Below, in pieces: positions 53,640 through 62,988 of a stretch of 64,000 bases of DNA (positions are counted from its first letter, which is position 1; every line of letters starts with the position of its first letter). Source of the stretch: Adiantum capillus-veneris (lineage: Eukaryota > Streptophyta > Polypodiopsida > Polypodiales > Pteridaceae); contig CM043965.1 in the NCBI GenBank assembly GCA_014529385.2, positions 17,747,912-17,811,911 on the forward strand, written 5' to 3'. The notes under the pieces are model-generated. The model did not search any database and was not told the origin of the DNA. It saw only the letters and a list, made by a program, of their open reading frames with translations. A program made the position numbers and the translations under genes.

Positions 53640-54131
53640 GACATGTTGACGTGGTAGAATATACGGACATCCAGTATGATAGGCTAACATGGCAGACAAT
53701 ACAAGCTTTTGTGATCTACGTTGATAGGTGTTGACGTGACAACCTATATAGATTCTTGCAAATTGCACTGATGTTTTTGGGCCATATTTTTGACAAGCTG
53801 CTTTTGGGATTGTTTGTTTTTGAGTTAGAAGCTTTTGAGACTCTGCTTTTGGGGCATCCCTTATAAGAACAAATAAGCCCAAGGGGTCTCACTCTTCAGA
53901 GCATTTGGACGTAAAGTCTGAGAGTAGAGGACCCCTTCAGGTGTTGTACTTTGCTCAAGCTTTAATATACTAAAGAAATGCCGAAAGGGGCACCACGTTT
54001 TGGGGTCAATACCTCTAGGCATGAAACTGCATTGGGCCGTGTCGACTTGAGTTTTAAAATTGTGAATTACTTTAAGTGATTCTCTCGTGTGTTGTGTCGA
54101 ATTCTAGACTTGGGTGCCCAAGCCTGTGATA
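53640..54131 (+). repeat. LTR copy 3 (5' LTR of E6)
   Basis: Shares TTGACGTGGTAGAATATACGG, TTTTGAGACTCTGCTTTTGG, CATCCCTTATAAGAAC (TATA-like, about 53851-53860), GTCTGAGAGTAGAGGACCCC and an end like GGTGCCCAAGCCTG. It is followed directly by a PBS at 54133. Confidence 0.75.
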
Positions 54132-54132
54132 G

Positions 54133-54144
54133 TGGTATCAAAGC
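54133..54144 (+). other. E6 primer-binding site (tRNA-iMet)
   Basis: TGGTATCAAAGC, one base from TGGTATCAGAGC, one or two bases after LTR copy 3. Confidence 0.85.
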
Positions 54145-54149
54145 ACGGA

Positions 54150-55605
54150 CAATTTCTCTTCTATTGAGATATTCAATCCTCTTACTGCGACATGCATGGA
54201 TTCAAATTATGCATATTGCAAGAATCAAACGACCCCTCCTAACACTTCAAAAATATGAGACATCACAGGAAATTTGAATGGAGTAGCATATCCTGAATAT
54301 GGGCCACCTTGGCCTATGCGATATCAATTGATTGAAATGCAACGTCAACAATAGGTTGATGATTGTGCAAAACAGATGCTTCAATTTGCAAATGATCCCC
54401 AATATGCCAAATTTGTGACCCGGCACCCAATTGATGAGGTGCATTCCCATTGGCAGAAAGCTACCGATTCCCCAATAAAGTTAGCCCTTAAGAAACCTCC
54501 TGTTCCACAGATGTTTACTGAAGATGAACAGTAGGACGTGGTTGAAAGACGAGTCAAAAAATCGTTGGGGGTAAAGAAGAAGCAACTAAAGAAATGCAAC
54601 AAGGGAACTGGCCTCCCTCGTTACTTGGGCCAAAAATCCTCTTTTGAGAATGTAATTTTTTTTTGAAGAAGCATGTATGCTTCAAAGGATTGCCCAGTTC
54701 GTCCTCATCTTCTTTTGACAGCTCAGACAACTCATCCTCTTCTGGCTCGAGTGATGAGGACAAAAAGGGCAAGAAATGACAAAATGACCGTACACTTTAC
54801 TAAAAGAGGAAGCACTTTTATAGATCCAATCAGTATGATTTTCTCGATGACAAGGGCAACAGGGCCAAGGAATTCAAAGAGGGAGGACATGCAGTAAAGT
54901 TTGAGTACTTTTCACGGTTTCCAGATGCTCCCAAGGCTTTAGCATTTATCCAACAGTTTGACATAGGATTTTCTAGAGGCCGCTATACAGAGCACTCTAA
55001 GATTAGAAGGGTAGCATCCTTTTTGAAAGGAAATGCACAGATATTGTGGTCCGCTATCTTGTAAAGAAAAGAAGCACGAGCAAAGTGGTTGCAATTTAAG
55101 AAACTCTTGATTTCTTCATGACCAAGTTAAGAATAGGAACGAGACCTGATTACTAATTAGAATCATATTCGGATGGTCAAGGAAGAACCTTTGGATACTT
55201 ACTGTGAGAGATTTTGGGATACTTTTCTTCCTTCTTCATCCTTTAAGAAGATCAATCTTAAGGAAAAAAATTGAGTGGTTCTGCTATGGGATTCCCAAAG
55301 AATTTTGAGACTAGTGTCTTGAGAAGAAGTCAGAGTCCATACATGGCGATTGATGGGACATGCTAAGAGGGGATTCACTATGCATTCCGGTAACTTGACT
55401 TACCCACCAGATGAACCTTCAACAAGTCCTAACAGAAATAGATGACAGAGAGATACACCATTCTCGACTGACAGAAGAACAAAGAGATAAATATTGCAAA
55501 GCTAGAAGATGTTTTGATTGTGGAGAACAAGGACATATCTCTGCATGATGCCCCAAAAAGGCACAAGAATAAGGATGAATGACATATTGAAAGTACAATT
55601 GGGCG
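54150..55605 (+). pseudogene. gag: E6 gag relic
   Basis: The plus-strand sequence around 54895-55065 encodes FEYFSRFPDAPKALAFIQQF and RRVASFLKGNAQILWSA, a gag like that of E2 (FLTYDGTFGATDKVLAFIHQ). At 55490-55555 there is a zinc knuckle, CFDCGEQGHISA-stop-CPK, with a stop inside. Upstream are basic, Ser-rich stretches. Numerous stops. The element is cut at 55610 by the LTR of D. Confidence 0.75.
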
Positions 55606-55819
55606 AGGAGTGTTGAGCCAGCAGAGGATCACACCCACATTTTTGCTCACACTCATCATTTTGTAACCATTGATTGTAATAAATGTCTTTCCGACATTAA
55701 TTTTGATTTGAGCCATTCATTAAGTAACGGGACTCAATTGAGTTTCCAGCTTGTAATTCCGAAGTAATTTCACTTGCTGATGTAATTAGTTAGAGATGTT
55801 CTCACCTCCAAGGATGAGG

Positions 55820-55827
55820 TATATAAG
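55820..55827 (+). promoter_or_regulatory. TATA box of the element D LTR
   Basis: TATATAAG, preceded by GGATGAGG; the transcription start is expected about 30 bp downstream, before the GA tract. Confidence 0.65.
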
Positions 55828-55894
55828 CCAAAGTTTTTGTAACCTAAAAAGATTCAGTTTTATTAATCAAAGTGAGTTTTTGGAGCACCGTGAC

Positions 55895-55998
<104 letters not shown>

Positions 55999-56624
55999 TT
56001 ATCTACTTGCTACGTGAGCTATGGAGCCGCCATTGGAGAAGCGACACCGCCATTGTGTTAGCAACGGCGAGAGCTACGCATAGATACCAAGAGTGCGCGC
56101 TATCGGCTTCTATGTGTGGTAAGTTCCTACGAGCTTCGGTGTGAGTTTTTTTCCAACTCATGTGTCGGAATGGAGCGTGCATCATATCTATAGAACCACA
56201 ATGAGTAGAGCTACGCATTAGTACCATCGGGGTCAAGTTTCGGTCACCTGTATTTTTCGGCCTGTCTTCATACGCGTTTACCGCACGGAGTGATTATAGG
56301 TTGATTTTGCAGTTCAAGTCTTTAGGGTGTTGTTCTTACCTAGTGTATAGACTTCCCCTTGAGTTTGAGATCGATTCAATGATTCTAGATCCTGTTTCGT
56401 ATAGCATTCGTTCGTAGTAAGGATTTCAGTCACTTGCGTATTTTAGAACTTAGATTTGATTTCCTTAGTAGTGATTGTCATTAGAAGGTCGAGTAGGTGA
56501 TTTGACACCCACCTAGTTGTTTCCATGCGCCTGCGGGTCAAGCTCCGTCCTCGTCTGACAAATTCTGTTGTTGGTTGAGTTCTCGCTATTTAGCTTCCGC
56601 TAGCGGCGTAACCGCCTTAACATT

Positions 56625-56641
56625 TGGCGCCGCTGCCGGGG
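56625..56641 (+). other. Element D primer-binding site (tRNA-Asp type)
   Basis: TGGCGCCGCTGCCGGGG, two bases after the LTR. Identical to the PBS of element B, with one mismatch from plant tRNA-Asp. Confidence 0.9.
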
Positions 56642-56642
56642 A

Positions 56643-57971
56643 CGAGAGCCCTAAGTAGGTGACCTTAGACTAATCCTATGAGGTGAGTCGTATAAACTAC
56701 TTTGTATACTTTAGTTGGAAAAGATCTAGGAGTGGTGGACGTCGAAGATCTCGAGAGATACTAGGAAGTGGGGTATTCCTGGGTCTTCCGTGTTGACAGT
56801 ATTTTTAGATTAGCTTATATTTGTTTGTTGTTTTGTTGGTGTTGAGTAGTTGTTGATAGAAGAAGAATTTGCTAGTCCATGAGTGGCAGTGGATCTCTTT
56901 AAAATCACAATTACCAAACCCATTTTATGATTAGGAATAGCTTAGGTAGGACTTCATTTGATCCTGATCTGGAGCTAGTAATCATTGGAGTATTTGCTTG
57001 ATATGGTTGATTGCATGTTAGATCACTAAACCGTCAAGTTAGTAGTGAAACTTGCAATAAACAAAAGCCAGAGAAATTTTCTGTGTATCTGGGAGTTGCT
57101 GAGCACTTGAGAAAGCTTTAGGAAGGATTCTGTGCCAAAAAACTGGAAATCTGCAACTTTAGACATCATACGCGTATGATGTCTAAATGACCAAACAGAG
57201 ACCAAAACAGAAATTTTGACTTTACCAGAGTGTTCAAAAGGGGGGTTATACCCTAATTTCAACTTAAAACAAGAGCATTAACACTCAAAGAAACCCAAAA
57301 AGACAAGTCGGAGCCCCAGAAACGCAAAGAACATAAAATTTTGGATTCAGATCTTGTTTTTACATTCAAACCTGACAAAAACACTTGAAACTCAATTATA
57401 AACATTGGAGAAGGCTTAAAACCAAGAATAGTCAAAATCTGGGACAAAAGACATCATACGCGTATAATGTCTTTTAGCACATCCACTGCTTATTTTTGAT
57501 ATCTAACCTGACAAGATTGTTACAAACACTGTAGAAAGCATAAATATCAAGTCTTGACCCAAATTGATGAAAAAGACATCATACGCGTATGATGTCTTTT
57601 ACCTAATTTTAGACATATTTTGATACTTTGCCAACACAGATCAAATTGAATTTTGTGAGTGGACAGAGCATAAGGGGGCTACTGAGAGTGAGCATAACCA
57701 AAATAGTCCAAATCTGTGAAAAAAGACATCATACGCGTATAATGTCTTTTTCAACATAACTGCAACAAAATTCTCACTTGATGAAACAGAAGTTGTCCAA
57801 CTGACAAGATTAAACAATTGACCAAGTATCAATCAGTTTGGATCAATTCTGACCACAAAAACTTGGGAAAACAAATTGCCGAGACGGAAAAGTTAAAGTC
57901 CTTTAGGGGAATTGATGAATTTGAGATCGGGCAGGAACCTCCAGAATAACCAACCAAAACAAGGGGAATAA
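56643..57971 (+). other. Element D leader with four palindromes
   Basis: About 1.3 kb without a coding domain. Four copies of a 30-bp palindrome lie at 57158-57187, 57446-57475, 57571-57600 and 57721-57750. The surrounding text also repeats weakly (for example AATAGTC-AAATCTG before copies 2 and 4; CCTGACAA and AACACT words), so they sit in diverged tandem units. Confidence 0.9.
57158..57750. repeat. Palindromes, four copies, core ACATCATACGCGTATGATGT
   Basis: Copies 1 and 3 are perfect 30-bp palindromes (arms TTTAG or AAAAG outside the core). Copies 2 and 4 have a single G-to-A change (GTATAATGT) that leaves one mismatched pair. Start-to-start steps are 288, 125 and 150. Each contains the restriction-type centre ACGCGT. 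Confidence 0.95.
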
Positions 57972-58127
57972 GCAAGTGTCATATCAACCGAGGGAAGTGT
58001 AAACCAAAGCTGGGTGCAACCATTAGAGCCGATCTTTGAAGGAAGTGTTTCTGATACTTCTTCGGAGAGATCTTACGAGATTTTCACCGAACACTTGGAA
58101 CACTTGAACCTGAACAACAGAGAAAAT

Positions 58128-59897
58128 ATGGCAGCAAGATCATCAAACCCTTCCGCCACAATGAAGCTATTGTTCATAAAATACCAGTACGACAATGAGC
58201 AAGGTGCCAAGATCTACAAAGATGGAATGGACCGCTATTGTGTAAAGATAGAGGAGAGACCTAGTGAGTTCAAGGACTTAGTGTCTATGAGCTATAGCGG
58301 AGATAGATATCTAGATGACGAGGGTACCATGTACTTGGTAGTCCTAAACCCTAACATTGTGGACAAGTGGGGATTGATGGGCACCAAAGCCAAAGTAGAT
58401 GAAGAACTTGAGGAGAAGGCACCAATAATGAACTTCCCTGATGCGAGGTTAAGAAGAGAGAATGAAACTACAAGGATCAACACTGATAACATCTATGTGG
58501 GGCTATACAAATATAATAATGGGGAGCAAGATCTCTATTATAGATGTGAAGAACCCTACACCGGAGAGTTGACAGACCAAAAAAGACTTTATGTCTTTAC
58601 CTACACAGAGGGATCGGAAGTGAAAATTGCCGCTTACGACAAGTATGGGAGGCAATACTCAACAATGGGCAAGAAAGAATTAGAAGGATATACATACTTT
58701 GGGGGACCACTACATCAGTATTATGTTACTTCTAGCTCACAAAGACCAGCACCAACAAATGGAGGGCAAAACCCAATGACGACAGGAGGACAAAGAACTC
58801 AGGCTGCTGACTCTTTCAGTCAACCTCAGTACTCGAAGCCCAGACCAATGGGATCATTACATTCCAGAGAGTCAATGGATACGAATCGAGGTAGTGCAGT
58901 TCCAATCCCCACATATACCACTCCAGGTCCAAGGTTCGAAGCGGAACCATCACATTTACCTCCTAGTAGTAGATTCAGGGCAGGGGAACCCACAAGGGTA
59001 ACCCATGAAGTCCATGATGCTAGAGAAAGCTTTAGCCGGGACACAGGAGCAATGAGATTGGTAGCAGACCATAGACGTATGAGACCATCTCAAGTAGCAA
59101 AGTGTATGCCAAAGAAGTATGGTGGTTCAGGAGATCCGTATGCACATGTGTCACTCTTTAAGCAAGTCTTAAGAGCTGAGCAGATAACAGATTTCCATAC
59201 ACAATACGAGGGATTTGGTCTTACTCTAGAAGGTACGGCATTGACATGGTTTCAACCACTGAACATAGGGGGATTCCATGACATTGACCATTTGCTAAGA
59301 GAGTTTGCTGAGGAATTCTCAAAACGAGGGATTAAGCACAATACGGTCTCACAAATATATGCTTTTAAACAGAGAGAACACGAAAAAGTGAAGGAAGCTT
59401 CACTTCGCTTCAAACAATACATTGAGAGATGTCCAGTACGTGAACGACCACAAGATGACAGACTATCTGTTCTCTTTATTGAGGGACTGAGAAACGACAC
59501 TCTCAAGAAGGACTTGCACTTGAAAGCTTGTACAAGTTTCGAGCAAGTAACGAGAGAGGCATTGTACTTAGTGGATAACTGTACGATTTATGGAGAGGTG
59601 TCAGCGGATACAGATTTTGCATCCAGTAGCTCCTCCTCCGTAGCGAGCGAGACTACCACTAAAAAGAATGTTCAAACAACAACCATGCCAAATGTAGAGC
59701 AAATGATAGAAGATGCTCTAAAAAGGATGGCACCATACCAAAAACCATTGCCAAAAACACTGAAATGGTGTGCTATTGAACAAAAATGGACAAACCATCC
59801 AACAGAGGAGTGCTATTACAACAAAGGGTATGTAAGGGAGCGTCAGTATGCACCTCCTGCTCAATTAACACCACCTCAAGTACATCCAGTCCCTTGA
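58128..59897 (+). CDS. gag: Element D gag (N-terminal region and capsid)
   Basis: The first in-frame ATG is at 58128 (MAARSSNPSATMK); the frame is open from 57972 but without ATG. Counting from 58014, residues 45-240 form an unfamiliar beta-rich region (KLLFIKYQYDNEQG, MYLVVLNPNIVDKWGL, NIYVGLYKYNNGEQDLYY, RLYVFTYTEGSEVKIAAYD) shared with element C. A Gln/Pro/Ser linker follows. The capsid core is at about 365-528: KKYGGSGDPYAHVSLFKQ, GLTLEGTALTWFQ, HLLREFAEEFSKRGIKHNTV, RFKQYIERCP and FIEGLRNDTLKKDLHLKAC. It ends at a TGA (59895) after which the same frame continues. Confidence 0.88.
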   Translation: MAARSSNPSATMKLLFIKYQYDNEQGAKIYKDGMDRYCVKIEERPSEFKDLVSMSYSGDRYLDDEGTMYLVVLNPNIVDKWGLMGTKAKVDEELEEKAPIMNFPDARLRRENETTRINTDNIYVGLYKYNNGEQDLYYRCEEPYTGELTDQKRLYVFTYTEGSEVKIAAYDKYGRQYSTMGKKELEGYTYFGGPLHQYYVTSSSQRPAPTNGGQNPMTTGGQRTQAADSFSQPQYSKPRPMGSLHSRESMDTNRGSAVPIPTYTTPGPRFEAEPSHLPPSSRFRAGEPTRVTHEVHDARESFSRDTGAMRLVADHRRMRPSQVAKCMPKKYGGSGDPYAHVSLFKQVLRAEQITDFHTQYEGFGLTLEGTALTWFQPLNIGGFHDIDHLLREFAEEFSKRGIKHNTVSQIYAFKQREHEKVKEASLRFKQYIERCPVRERPQDDRLSVLFIEGLRNDTLKKDLHLKACTSFEQVTREALYLVDNCTIYGEVSADTDFASSSSSSVASETTTKKNVQTTTMPNVEQMIEDALKRMAPYQKPLPKTLKWCAIEQKWTNHPTEECYYNKGYVRERQYAPPAQLTPPQVHPVP

Positions 59898-59924
59898 TAC
59901 CCAACGGGAAATGTACCAGGACCT

Positions 59925-61844
59925 ATGGGGATAGAAAGACCGCAACCGGTATTGGGACAACAACCACCTTTACCAGGAGCAAGACCAGTGGGCATTAGAT
60001 ATGCACCAACCTTAGAGAATCAGGAAGAACAAGCCTTAGTGCCTGTTCAAGCCTATTATGAAGAATCTGGTGCACACATGTCTCCAATTGTGTATTACCC
60101 ACCAGAAGAACCCAAACAACCAGAACCATGGGGCATGATTGGGAATGTTGGAATACCAACAATTATAAGTGCTTCTGATGAAGAGAGATACAATTTGGAC
60201 GCAAGAACATTGATGTTCATAGCTCATGGAGGGTTAACAGGACAAAGACCATCCTATCCACAAAGGGCGAATCAAATGGGACCAAGACCAGCACTAGGAC
60301 CCTGTTACAAGTGTGGAGGTGATCATCTGATGAATGTTTGTCCACATACGGAAATCATTAGAATTAATGCTTATTGCACTGAGTGTGGGGTTACTCACTT
60401 CTTTGAGGATTGTTCAAAGAATCCAAACAAAGTGCAAAAGACGACATTGAATATGCTAGAAACTATTCCTACCAGCAGTGGGTCTGAAAATGAAACTCTG
60501 ATACCAACGCAAGTTGTTACTAGAGCTCAAGCTAAGAAAACCACTAGAGAACCTGAGAATGGAAAGTTAGCGACTGAAATGGTTAGTCAAGGACCGCGGA
60601 GTCAGAAAAACACATGGAAAGCTAGAAAAGCACGCATGAAGTTGAGAAAAGAACGTGAAGACGCTATTCTAGCTGAGGAACTAAAGCGAACTAAAGATAG
60701 ATTAGAAAAACTTGAGAGTCAAAACGGGAAACGAGAGATGAGCCCGGAAAGAACGAAACAAAAGAGTATCAAAGAAACAACGAGCTTAAGCTCAGGGGGA
60801 TCAGTGCTAGTCGACAAAGTACACGAACCATTGGACGCACTGATGAGAGCTTACGAAGCTAGGTTAAAGAACAACCAAACACAAGAACAGAGGTGGATGA
60901 CATACCCAAACGCGGAATTGGAAAAGCAGAGACTTGAAATGTGCCAGAGAATGATCGAGACTGCACAAGCCTTATTAGAACCACCAAAAGAAACAATGAA
61001 TTGTGGAACGGAAAACCCAATTCAGCAAGAGACTATCATTTCACGGGTAGCTGAAAAGACTCCCAGTGCACAAAAGCCTGAAAATACACACAAGGATGAC
61101 CGCATAGTGTTGAACACAACCGATCAGGAGATAGAGAGTTTTCATCCAGTCATACAGAGGTCTTACGGAAGAGATGAGGATTACAATGAATTTTGGAAAC
61201 AAGTGAGAGAGGCAAACTTTGCAAACGAGCTAAGTTGCCAAGCTAATCAGACAAATTGGGAAAAGGACATCAGGAACCCTCCCATAGTGGAATTTGAGGC
61301 AGGATCTCAAGTGGACTTGGATCTGCAATCTTACTGGGGAGATGGGGGCTCTGTTAGAACAATGGAGAGCAAACCTCACTCACTGAAAACCTTACCTTCA
61401 TACTTAGGAGAGTATGAAGCAAAATCCGAGATTAGAGCACTTCCCTCACGAAGAATTTCATCAGAAAAAGTCATGGACTCGCAAGGATTGATAGAGATCT
61501 TGTCAACACCAGTGACATGCACTATCACTCTAGCTGAGCTTTTGAGGCTAAGACCACATATGTGGACCACTGTAGGAAAATGCTTGGAGAAATTCGGGAT
61601 AAAAGACCCAACATCGAGACTGCAAGAGGGTATACAAGAGCTGAGCAAACCACAAAAGAATGCTAAGCCTGTACCCTTAAACAAGGTCGGAGAGTATTGC
61701 GAAGGTGAAGAGGGGAATACAACCTTACCAGTTGAATTCCAAAGGAGTAAACACGATGGCAATACTAGACAACGGAGCTGGGGTAGCCATTGCTACAAAA
61801 GAAATCTGGAAAAAATGGGGGAAACCAGCAATAAGGAAGACTAG
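59925..61844 (+). CDS. Element D nucleocapsid and linker to protease
   Basis: In frame with gag beyond the TGA. Two zinc knuckles, CYKCGGDHLMNVC (60303-60341) and CTECGVTHFFEDC (60375-60413), both have CX2CX3HX4C spacing. A basic helix-rich stretch follows (KAARKARMKLRKERED type, about 60600-60780), then a long charged linker with SYWGDGGSVRT and LKTLPSYLGEYEAKSE, and VPLNKVGEYCEGEEGNTTLP at the start of protease. At about 61738 the frame is lost by one base; the last 35 codons of this frame are out-of-frame protease. Confidence 0.82.
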   Translation: MGIERPQPVLGQQPPLPGARPVGIRYAPTLENQEEQALVPVQAYYEESGAHMSPIVYYPPEEPKQPEPWGMIGNVGIPTIISASDEERYNLDARTLMFIAHGGLTGQRPSYPQRANQMGPRPALGPCYKCGGDHLMNVCPHTEIIRINAYCTECGVTHFFEDCSKNPNKVQKTTLNMLETIPTSSGSENETLIPTQVVTRAQAKKTTREPENGKLATEMVSQGPRSQKNTWKARKARMKLRKEREDAILAEELKRTKDRLEKLESQNGKREMSPERTKQKSIKETTSLSSGGSVLVDKVHEPLDALMRAYEARLKNNQTQEQRWMTYPNAELEKQRLEMCQRMIETAQALLEPPKETMNCGTENPIQQETIISRVAEKTPSAQKPENTHKDDRIVLNTTDQEIESFHPVIQRSYGRDEDYNEFWKQVREANFANELSCQANQTNWEKDIRNPPIVEFEAGSQVDLDLQSYWGDGGSVRTMESKPHSLKTLPSYLGEYEAKSEIRALPSRRISSEKVMDSQGLIEILSTPVTCTITLAELLRLRPHMWTTVGKCLEKFGIKDPTSRLQEGIQELSKPQKNAKPVPLNKVGEYCEGEEGNTTLPVEFQRSKHDGNTRQRSWGSHCYKRNLEKMGETSNKED

Positions 61845-62574
61845 GTTGAAACTCCAATTAGCAGATGGACACATGGAGAAACCTATGGGGTTATTAGAGA
61901 AAGTTGTAGTGACGTCTTGCGGCATTGAATACGAACATACTTTTGCTATTGTCGATTTTGGCAAGGAGAATAACTATGATATCATACCGGGAAGACCATT
62001 CATGAGACAGTTGAAAATGGTCCAGGATTGGGGCTACGATCACATATACCTGAGAAATATGGAAACCACTACACGTGTGAACCTGAAAGACCATAGCTAC
62101 AAAGATGTGAACCGAACAACGGTGGAGGAGTTTGATTCAGCTACTTTGGCGGGATCCGAATTTCCAGCTTGGTTAGGTAAACCCAAGGAGTTATGGATGT
62201 GTGGAGCTTCGAAATGTGGAAGTCTGAAACGAGAAGAATGTGTTTTAGAAAGGGCTATCGAAGACGAAACTTATATAGGAGAACCCTTTCCAGAGGACAC
62301 GCTTGAACCATTAGAATGGACACACATTCTAGCAACCCTAGATGTTTGTGCAATTCCGGATGGTCCCACAACAAAATTTTGCGACAAGGACGGGTACGAC
62401 GTGGTTCCGTACTTCATGTTGAGAACTGTACTCGAAAAAGAAACTGAAAAGAACGATACACTGGAAAAGGAAGATGAAGAAGAGGTGTTTCACGACATGA
62501 TCATCATCCAGAGTGGGGAAATGAAGCAGACAACGAGTCAACGGACAATTCAAGCGGAAACGAAGAAACTATAA
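61705..62574 (+). CDS. Element D protease 1 (DNGAG) and spacer domain
   Basis: From about 61741 the correct frame gives NTMAILDNGAGVAIATKEIW (DNGAG at 61768-61782), LQLADGHMEKPMGLLEKVVV, FAIVDFGKENNYDIIPGRPFMRQL (second signature) and DWGYDHIYL. The spacer follows: TTRVNLKDHSYKDV, KELWMCGASKCGSLKREE, LEPLEWTHILATLDVC, ending acidic (EKEDEEEVFHD). The nominal N-terminal dozen residues before 61741 are out of frame. The active-site triplet departs from D-S/T-G. Confidence 0.8.
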   Translation: MKRGIQPYQLNSKGVNTMAILDNGAGVAIATKEIWKKWGKPAIRKTRLKLQLADGHMEKPMGLLEKVVVTSCGIEYEHTFAIVDFGKENNYDIIPGRPFMRQLKMVQDWGYDHIYLRNMETTTRVNLKDHSYKDVNRTTVEEFDSATLAGSEFPAWLGKPKELWMCGASKCGSLKREECVLERAIEDETYIGEPFPEDTLEPLEWTHILATLDVCAIPDGPTTKFCDKDGYDVVPYFMLRTVLEKETEKNDTLEKEDEEEVFHDMIIIQSGEMKQTTSQRTIQAETKKL

Positions 62575-62988
62575 CGGATGTCCGATTTTATGATTTTCGA
62601 ACCAAACTAAACAACGCCAGAAACACTATAGAGCAAAGAGAAAAACAAAGGGGGTTAGAACCAATCCGATGCCTAGAATAAGAGGAAAAAATCAATTCCT
62701 AATGCTAGTAAAGGCGGAAGATTGTGTTAAGGACAAGATTTCTGGAAGAATGAGAGGCAATGATCAAAAGAGCTTACGAAAAGACAAAAGAGGCTCAAGA
62801 AATCAAGTTCAAAGGAATGGAACGAAAACTGAAACAGAAAAATCAAAAAGAACAAGCGCAACAGAGAACACACGGAGTCCAAGTTAGAACGTAGAAACAA
62901 GTACAGAGAGCTCAAGAAAACTCTGAAAGAAGTTTGGACGACAAAATTTGAGAGTGGAGAGGACGAAAACGCCAAAATCAAGGAAAAC
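62575..62988 (+). other. Element D basic linker before RT, frame-broken
   Basis: About 410 bp with short frames only. The reading is highly basic and charged (for example RGSRNQVQRNGTKTETEKSK at 62780-62850). The same position in C is also poorly conserved. I see no domain. Confidence 0.5.
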
